38,338 nt of DNA from Chlamydiota bacterium (GTDB lineage Bacteria; Chlamydiota; Chlamydiia; Chlamydiales; Rhabdochlamydiaceae): assembly GCA_026398435.1 (NCBI GenBank), contig JAPLSW010000064.1, forward strand, positions 1 through 38,338, written 5' to 3'. Shown in pieces: positions 34,169 to 38,338 of the stretch. Position numbers and translations under genes: made by a program. How positions within the stretch are numbered: position 1 is the stretch's first letter; every line of letters begins with the position of its first letter. Below the pieces are notes generated by a model. The model saw only the letters and a program-made list of their open reading frames with translations. It was not told the DNA's origin and searched no databases.

Positions 34169-35854
34169 CTATGCCTCAGGCAATTCTTGGTTAACGGCGA
34201 ATGTATCCACGTCTATTCGAAGATCACCCCTAAACCCTTGCATATTCGGATTCTGATCAATAAATCGGTCGGCAGCAATCCTTAAAGTCGCGCGATTTCC
34301 TATATCGTGATGGCGTTCATCAGCCCAAAAAGCACGTATTGCAACCTGGGCGGTCATAGCAGGTACAGCGGCAGCTACGGCTACCTGATCTATATTAACA
34401 CCGTCAAGGCGCCCCTGCAATACTGAGACAGCCAGTCTCTGGACTTTACCTGGATTACAGACCATTCCATGAGCATCGTAAGATCCAGTTAAGGCCGCAA
34501 CCATTGCTCGGCGAGCATTTTCTTTCTCACCCTCAATATTTGCTCCGCGAGCTCTGTCTACATAGGTATTACTAAAGCGCCAAAGACGAGCAACCACTTC
34601 CTTGCCGGGAATTGCAAGACCATGAATCGTAAATGTGGCATCCGGCTGCAGAGGGCCGAAAGGGTTTCCGCGATCTCTAGGTCCTATGAAAGCTCTTTCT
34701 GCAAGAGTTCTATTTGCTGATGCTGGCCGCCTTCGTAAGTAAGCTAAAAACTCTCTATTTGCTTGGTCTATTTGCTGTTGAGTCATCGCACCTGTGGCAT
34801 TACGTAACAGGACCATTGCAGCACTTGTTCTTTCATCGCGACCGGCAGCATGAACATTTATACCTGCAGCGGCTGCAGCGGCAGGTTGTCCTGCAAAGCC
34901 CCCTAAAAAAGCCAGTACATCTATACGTCCATCAGGGCCTACTACAGCCTCCCTTATATCATGAAAATGGGTAATAGGTTCTGCAATAGCTGTTTCTAAT
35001 AACTCTGTAAGGCGATACTGAACGATATATCCTAGACGCTCGACACCCGGAGGAAAATCAATAGCTAGCTGATTTACAGCTCTTGTTACTCGCTGCTCCC
35101 TCTCTTGATGGGGAACTCTGGAAAGGACATTTAAAATGTGATTCCAAAAAACATTACCAACCTCAAGTGCAAAAACGCGCAAAACTTGCGTCACAAACGC
35201 ATCCCTTTCAGCGTGGGAAATGCCACTAAGAACTTCTAAACAGCTAGAATATGAATACTCATTAGCGGTAATACGCAAGCCTTGAGTCACAAAAGCCGAC
35301 CTCTCAGGGTTAGGAATATCAGCTAGAATTTCAAGACATAGTATTTTAGTATAACCTAATCCTGAAGTAAGGCGGAGGCCCAGAGTTACAAAATTTTCTC
35401 TATCAGGAGCAGGAATACGAGTAAGTAATTGAACAATTTCGTTACTGTTAGTATACCATGAGCTCAGGCGCCGGCATTGCCCTGCGAAAGCATCCCGATA
35501 ACCCTTTTCCACTTCAAGATTTCGTATCACTTGAGTAGATTCTGCTTCAGTCATATTCGTAACATGAAACTTATGGCTCGAGCGGAGACAATCCTTCACA
35601 ATTAGCATAACGATCGGAACTATCCCTAAGGTAATAATATAGGAGCTGATTTTTAGAGCTATTACGATAAAAGAAGGAGTTTCCTGTACAATGATAGTTT
35701 CTTGACTGCCATCCCGTATAACTCCCGGTATAACAACAGCTGTTCTACCGTTTAGATTTAAATACGCATCAGCACATTGTAGAAGGCCCTGAGAAAAAGA
35801 GACTTCGGTACAATACCTATAACTCACCGCATCATTAAAATTTATACTGTTCAT
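34169..35854 (-). CDS. Membrane-anchored repeat protein, chlamydial type, unknown function
   Basis: The chosen start (ATG 35854, GAGG six bases upstream) gives 561 residues. Residues ~61-90 are one long hydrophobic segment (SFIVIALKISSYIITLGIVP, then IVMLIVKDCL), probably a membrane anchor or Inc-like hairpin. Residues ~143-265 hold four units of 32-35 residues with the pattern (I/V)P.(P)ERxxFVTQGLR (IPAPDRENFVTLGLRLTSG; IPNPERSAFVTQGLRITANE; ISHAERDAFVTQVLRV; VPHQEREQRVTRAV). The C-terminal half (~300-561) is Ala-rich and helical (GKVQRLAVSVLQGRLDGVNI). I associate this layout with large protein families of environmental chlamydiae, but cannot name a function; exposure to the host cytosol is a guess. 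The frame extends upstream to 36199 without a ribosome binding site, through low-complexity DNA. Confidence 0.72.
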   Translation of the reverse strand: MNSINFNDAVSYRYCTEVSFSQGLLQCADAYLNLNGRTAVVIPGVIRDGSQETIIVQETPSFIVIALKISSYIITLGIVPIVMLIVKDCLRSSHKFHVTNMTEAESTQVIRNLEVEKGYRDAFAGQCRRLSSWYTNSNEIVQLLTRIPAPDRENFVTLGLRLTSGLGYTKILCLEILADIPNPERSAFVTQGLRITANEYSYSSCLEVLSGISHAERDAFVTQVLRVFALEVGNVFWNHILNVLSRVPHQEREQRVTRAVNQLAIDFPPGVERLGYIVQYRLTELLETAIAEPITHFHDIREAVVGPDGRIDVLAFLGGFAGQPAAAAAAGINVHAAGRDERTSAAMVLLRNATGAMTQQQIDQANREFLAYLRRRPASANRTLAERAFIGPRDRGNPFGPLQPDATFTIHGLAIPGKEVVARLWRFSNTYVDRARGANIEGEKENARRAMVAALTGSYDAHGMVCNPGKVQRLAVSVLQGRLDGVNIDQVAVAAAVPAMTAQVAIRAFWADERHHDIGNRATLRIAADRFIDQNPNMQGFRGDLRIDVDTFAVNQELPEA

Positions 35855-35909
35855 TATAACCTCGGAATTTGTTAATTGAATCAATAATACAAAAATAAAC
35901 AATAAAAAC

Positions 35910-35961
35910 AAATAACCAAAACAAATAAACAAAACAAATAAACAAAACAAATAAACAGAAA
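35910..35961. repeat. 13-base tandem repeat, four copies
   Basis: Four consecutive units of AAATAAACAAAAC (35910-35922, 35923-35935, 35936-35948, 35949-35961), the middle two identical and the outer two with one to three changes. The unit is not a multiple of three, which argues against coding use. It lies ~55 bases upstream of the 561-residue gene and could affect its promoter through slippage. Confidence 0.85.
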
Positions 35962-36150
35962 ATACCAAGATAAAATTTTTAATATATAACATCAAGAAAA
36001 ACCTCACGCAAGACGAGTTTGAAATAAAATTATTTATTGTTTTTTTTATAATCACCAAAACTATCAAAAGAGCTATCATTATCAATGCTTGAGCTAGAAG
36101 GTTATAGGAATACGCTTTTTTCCTACTGAAAAGATGTGCATAGGAGAAGG

Positions 36151-36178
36151 CATTTTTAATCTGCTTGTCTTTTTTCTC
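36151..36178. repeat. 28-base direct repeat, copy B
   Basis: It matches 33364-33391 at 27 of 28 positions in the same orientation. It lies 36 bases before the rnhC start. The 2.76-kb segment between the copies holds the transposase fragment and the 561-residue gene. Confidence 0.85.
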
Positions 36179-36214
36179 CATGGCTGCAAAAATGCCCATT
36201 AAAAGAAGAAAACT

Positions 36215-37117
36215 ATGAGTAAATCAGCCTCTACTGCTTGCTTTGTTGCAACAATCGATCTATCTCTAGCTAAAAAGCTAGAAACCGACCTTATCTCCCA
36301 AGGCTTTGAAATGAGCCGACCTCCCTATACGATATTTTCTGCTAAAAAGTCGGGACTATCGTGCTCACTCTATTTATCAGGCAAAATCACCGTCCAAGGT
36401 AAAGGGAAAGAGGAATTCCTCTCTTTTTATCTTGAGCCGGAGATTTTGCAAGATTTCTCTTTCTCCTATCCAGCGGCTGAGCATGACCCCACACCACGCA
36501 TTGGTGATGATGAGTCGGGCAAGGGAGATTTTTTTGGTCCCCTATGTGTAGCTGGCTTGTTTGCAGAAGGAGACGGTATTAAAGAGCTCCTTAAGATGGG
36601 AGTCAAAGACAGTAAGAAACTCAATGACCAAACATCGCTTGCTATCAGTCGGGAGCTCAAAAAAAAATTCCCCCACAAGATTATTAAACTGTTTCCAGAA
36701 AAATATAATGAGCTATATGAGAAATTCAGGAACCTCAATCACCTACTCGGTTGGTGCCATGCAGCTGTTATGGAAACACTCATTGAAGAGACTAAATGTA
36801 CCAAGGTCATATTAGACCAGTTTGCGCCGGCCGAACTCATGATAAATAACATGAAAAAAAAGAAAATCACCCTCGATCTTATCCAAAGGCCAAGAGCTGA
36901 AGAAGATCCCGTGGTGGCAGCAGCTTCGATTCTTGCAAGAGCGGCCTTTCTTGAAGGGATGGACACTTTAAGCCGTCAGGTAGAAATGACCCTTCCTAAA
37001 GGGGCGTCCGCTCAGGTAATACAAATTGGAAAACGGCTTGTTTCAAAGCATGGTCCCGATATCCTTAGGACTGTTGGAAAACTGCATTTTAAAACCAAAG
37101 ACGCTATTTTATCATGA
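36215..37117 (+). CDS. rnhC: Ribonuclease HIII
   Basis: This enzyme cleaves the RNA strand of RNA-DNA hybrids. The N-terminal ~85 residues form the TBP-like substrate-binding domain specific to RNase HIII. The catalytic domain has GDDESGKGDFFGPL (Asp99-Glu100, the DEDE-type first acids), GVKDSKKLND, LGWCHAAVMETLIEE and KVILDQFAP, and ends PKGASAQVIQIGKRLVSKHG. The 300-residue length is typical. The upstream AAGAAGAAAAC is a moderate ribosome binding site. It overlaps recN by four bases (ATGA). In Chlamydia, rnhC is next to rodZ, as I recall; here they are separated by a 4.7-kb cassette. Confidence 0.93.
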   Translation: MSKSASTACFVATIDLSLAKKLETDLISQGFEMSRPPYTIFSAKKSGLSCSLYLSGKITVQGKGKEEFLSFYLEPEILQDFSFSYPAAEHDPTPRIGDDESGKGDFFGPLCVAGLFAEGDGIKELLKMGVKDSKKLNDQTSLAISRELKKKFPHKIIKLFPEKYNELYEKFRNLNHLLGWCHAAVMETLIEETKCTKVILDQFAPAELMINNMKKKKITLDLIQRPRAEEDPVVAAASILARAAFLEGMDTLSRQVEMTLPKGASAQVIQIGKRLVSKHGPDILRTVGKLHFKTKDAILS

Positions 37118-38338
37118 TTGAATATCTCAGGATAAAAAATCTGGTCCTGATGGACCTATGTGAGGTCCACTTCGATAAGGGTTTAACCATTATTACCGGA
37201 GAAACAGGTGCGGGGAAGACGGCGCTTACTGAGGGTCTAAAACTAATCTTAGGAGAAAGAGCTGATAGCTCAATGGTACGCAAGGGCGAGGAAAAGGCCC
37301 AAGTGGAAGCAAGGCTTTCAATTTTGGCAAACTCCAAGGTGCATTCTCTCCTAGAAGAATACGGGATCGATGCTGATCCTACTGAGGCACTTATCATCAC
37401 AAGAGAGATCTCTTCTGAAGGAAAAAGTAGAGCTTTTGTAAACCAGCAGATGGTCACAGCGACTGTTTTACAGTCTCTGGGCTCCCACCTTATTGATATC
37501 ATCGGACAACACTCGTATCACGCTCTTAAATCAAGCGACACCTTAAGAGATATAGTAGATCTCTTTGGTGATCTGCAAGAAACACTCACTCATTACCAAA
37601 AGCTTTACTCTGCCTACAAAAGCTGTGAGAAAAAACAAGAAGCACTTAAAGCTCTACTTCTAGAAAAAGAGCGTAATTTTGAAATCTGTGAGGCAGAGCT
37701 TTCCGAGCTCCGTGAGGCAAAGCTTAAAGAAAGCGAAGAAGAAGAGCTTTTTGCAAGTTACAGCTTCCATGCAAAAGCCCAGGAAATTGGAGAGAAAGGG
37801 GGGGAGATCTGTCGGGCCCTTACTGAGGGACCTCGTCCAATGATTAGGGAGCTATCCCATTTTAAAAATGCCTGTGAGAACCTCTCCTCTACCCACCAAA
37901 GCTTTGCAGAAGCTAGAGATCTTCTTAAAGAGTCGATCATAACGCTCCAAGAAGTCGACCATATCCTCCAAAAAACTCTCTCAAGTCTTGATCACAATCC
38001 CCTCTCTGCAGAAAAGATAGAAGAAAGGCTTTCTTTGTATACTCGGATCAAAAAAAAGTACGGAAGTACTTTTCAGGAATGGAAAGAGTGCCAAGCCACT
38101 TTGGAAAACAAGCTTCGATCCTTTGAGCTTCTCGATGAGGAAGTAGACAATGCCTCTGCTGAGCAAGCCGAGACCCTTGCTTTATTAAAATCGGCGGCAA
38201 AGATCCTTACAGAAAAAAGAACATCCTCAGCTAGCGCTCTTGCAAAAAAACTCTCCTCAGCCATCCAAGAGCTGAATATGCCAGGTGCTAAAGTGATCAT
38301 TGACATTACTCCGCAGACCCCTACTTCTATGGGAGAGG
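37114..38338 (+). CDS. recN: DNA repair protein RecN, N-terminal part
   Basis: The gene begins with the ATG overlapping the rnhC stop and stays open for 408 codons to the window edge. MIEYLRIKNLVLMDLCEVHF and LTIITGETGAGKTALTEGLK give the SMC-like head with Walker A GETGAGKTA. EISSEGKSRAFVNQQMVTAT and HLIDIIGQHSYHALKS (RecN's characteristic IGQH) confirm RecN. From ~150 onward the sequence is coiled-coil. RecN supports double-strand-break repair. Head half two, with signature and Walker B, lies beyond the window. It is co-transcribed with rnhC. Confidence 0.95.
   Translation, partial: MIEYLRIKNLVLMDLCEVHFDKGLTIITGETGAGKTALTEGLKLILGERADSSMVRKGEEKAQVEARLSILANSKVHSLLEEYGIDADPTEALIITREISSEGKSRAFVNQQMVTATVLQSLGSHLIDIIGQHSYHALKSSDTLRDIVDLFGDLQETLTHYQKLYSAYKSCEKKQEALKALLLEKERNFEICEAELSELREAKLKESEEEELFASYSFHAKAQEIGEKGGEICRALTEGPRPMIRELSHFKNACENLSSTHQSFAEARDLLKESIITLQEVDHILQKTLSSLDHNPLSAEKIEERLSLYTRIKKKYGSTFQEWKECQATLENKLRSFELLDEEVDNASAEQAETLALLKSAAKILTEKRTSSASALAKKLSSAIQELNMPGAKVIIDITPQTPTSMGE

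Larger units (their letters stand above)
35855..36214. other. AT-rich spacer before rnhC
   Basis: 360 bases between the start of the 561-residue gene (minus) and rnhC (plus), holding a 13-base tandem repeat and copy B of the 28-base direct repeat. Promoters for both genes should lie here, but none is clear. The minus strand stays open throughout, with a hydrophobic translation (NLLAQALIMIALLIVLVIIK) that may be a gene remnant or chance. Confidence 0.45.

Noticed and set aside
35855..36199. 115-codon N-terminal extension of the 561-residue protein
   Set aside because: The upstream ATGs lack ribosome binding sites and the translation passes through a 13-base tandem repeat and AT-rich DNA; the internal ATG at 35854 has GAGG at ideal spacing.
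1..38338. tRNA, rRNA, tmRNA or replication origin
   Set aside because: I looked through the spacers for cloverleaf, CCA-end or rRNA-like sequence and for DnaA-box clusters and saw none; a covariance-model scan would be needed to exclude small RNAs.

Overview
The window reads as chromosomal DNA from a member of the Chlamydiota, most likely an environmental (amoeba- or arthropod-associated) lineage rather than the genus Chlamydia. The reasons are an oppABCDF peptide importer, a Pkn1-type kinase fused to a formylglycine-generating-enzyme-like domain, a short RodZ (HTH plus one membrane helix), RNase HIII, a DhnA-type class I aldolase, and several Ser/Thr/Pro-rich proteins with poorly folded N-termini that look like secreted effectors, one of them carrying a ubiquitin-specific-protease-like core. 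The assignment is inferred from gene content and family recall; no marker gene such as rRNA is present.

Layout. 1-6,450: two large effector-like genes diverge from a 743-base AT-rich spacer: a 666-residue protein of unknown function (minus) and a 1,144-residue protein with USP-type Cys and His boxes (plus). 6,450-7,000 is a decayed stretch. 7,001-12,800: an inverse-autotransporter-like outer-membrane protein with a beta-helix passenger, converging on a Tgl-like transglutaminase candidate, then on the minus strand a class I fructose-bisphosphate aldolase overlapping a sugar-porter MFS gene, and a GNAT acetyltransferase. 13,091-16,700: a 63-residue Pro/Ala/Val-rich protein, the minus-strand pair rimO-rlmI-like, and a 123-residue protein with three C-terminal repeats. 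16,813-22,054: oppABCDF, with oppC broken by an internal deletion plus frameshift. 22,058-25,566: an APC permease fused to a universal-stress domain, and a third Ser/Thr-rich effector-like gene. 25,718-31,520: ispH, then a tight four-gene minus-strand operon, rodZ - DUF255 thioredoxin-like protein - kinase/FGE - low-molecular-weight phosphatase. 31,521-36,214 looks like an accessory cassette: an AAA/DUF234 ATPase, a 55-base repeat array, a truncated TnpB-related transposase and a 561-residue repeat protein, with a 28-base direct repeat at the transposase breakpoint and again just before rnhC. 36,215-38,338: rnhC overlapping recN, which runs off the window.

How the parts fit. The core genes (opp, ispH, rimO, rlmI, rodZ, rnhC, recN, aldolase) are ordinary housekeeping for an intracellular bacterium. 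Between them sit host-interaction candidates with shared features: AT-rich leader regions with TATAAT-type -10 boxes, strong ribosome binding sites, and Ser/Thr/Pro-rich N-termini, two of which share the pattern MSxISNxFxxI. The most notable are the USP-like deubiquitinase candidate, the kinase whose HRD motif reads HRA and which is coupled directly to a tyrosine phosphatase, the Tgl-like protein, and the cassette between rodZ and rnhC.
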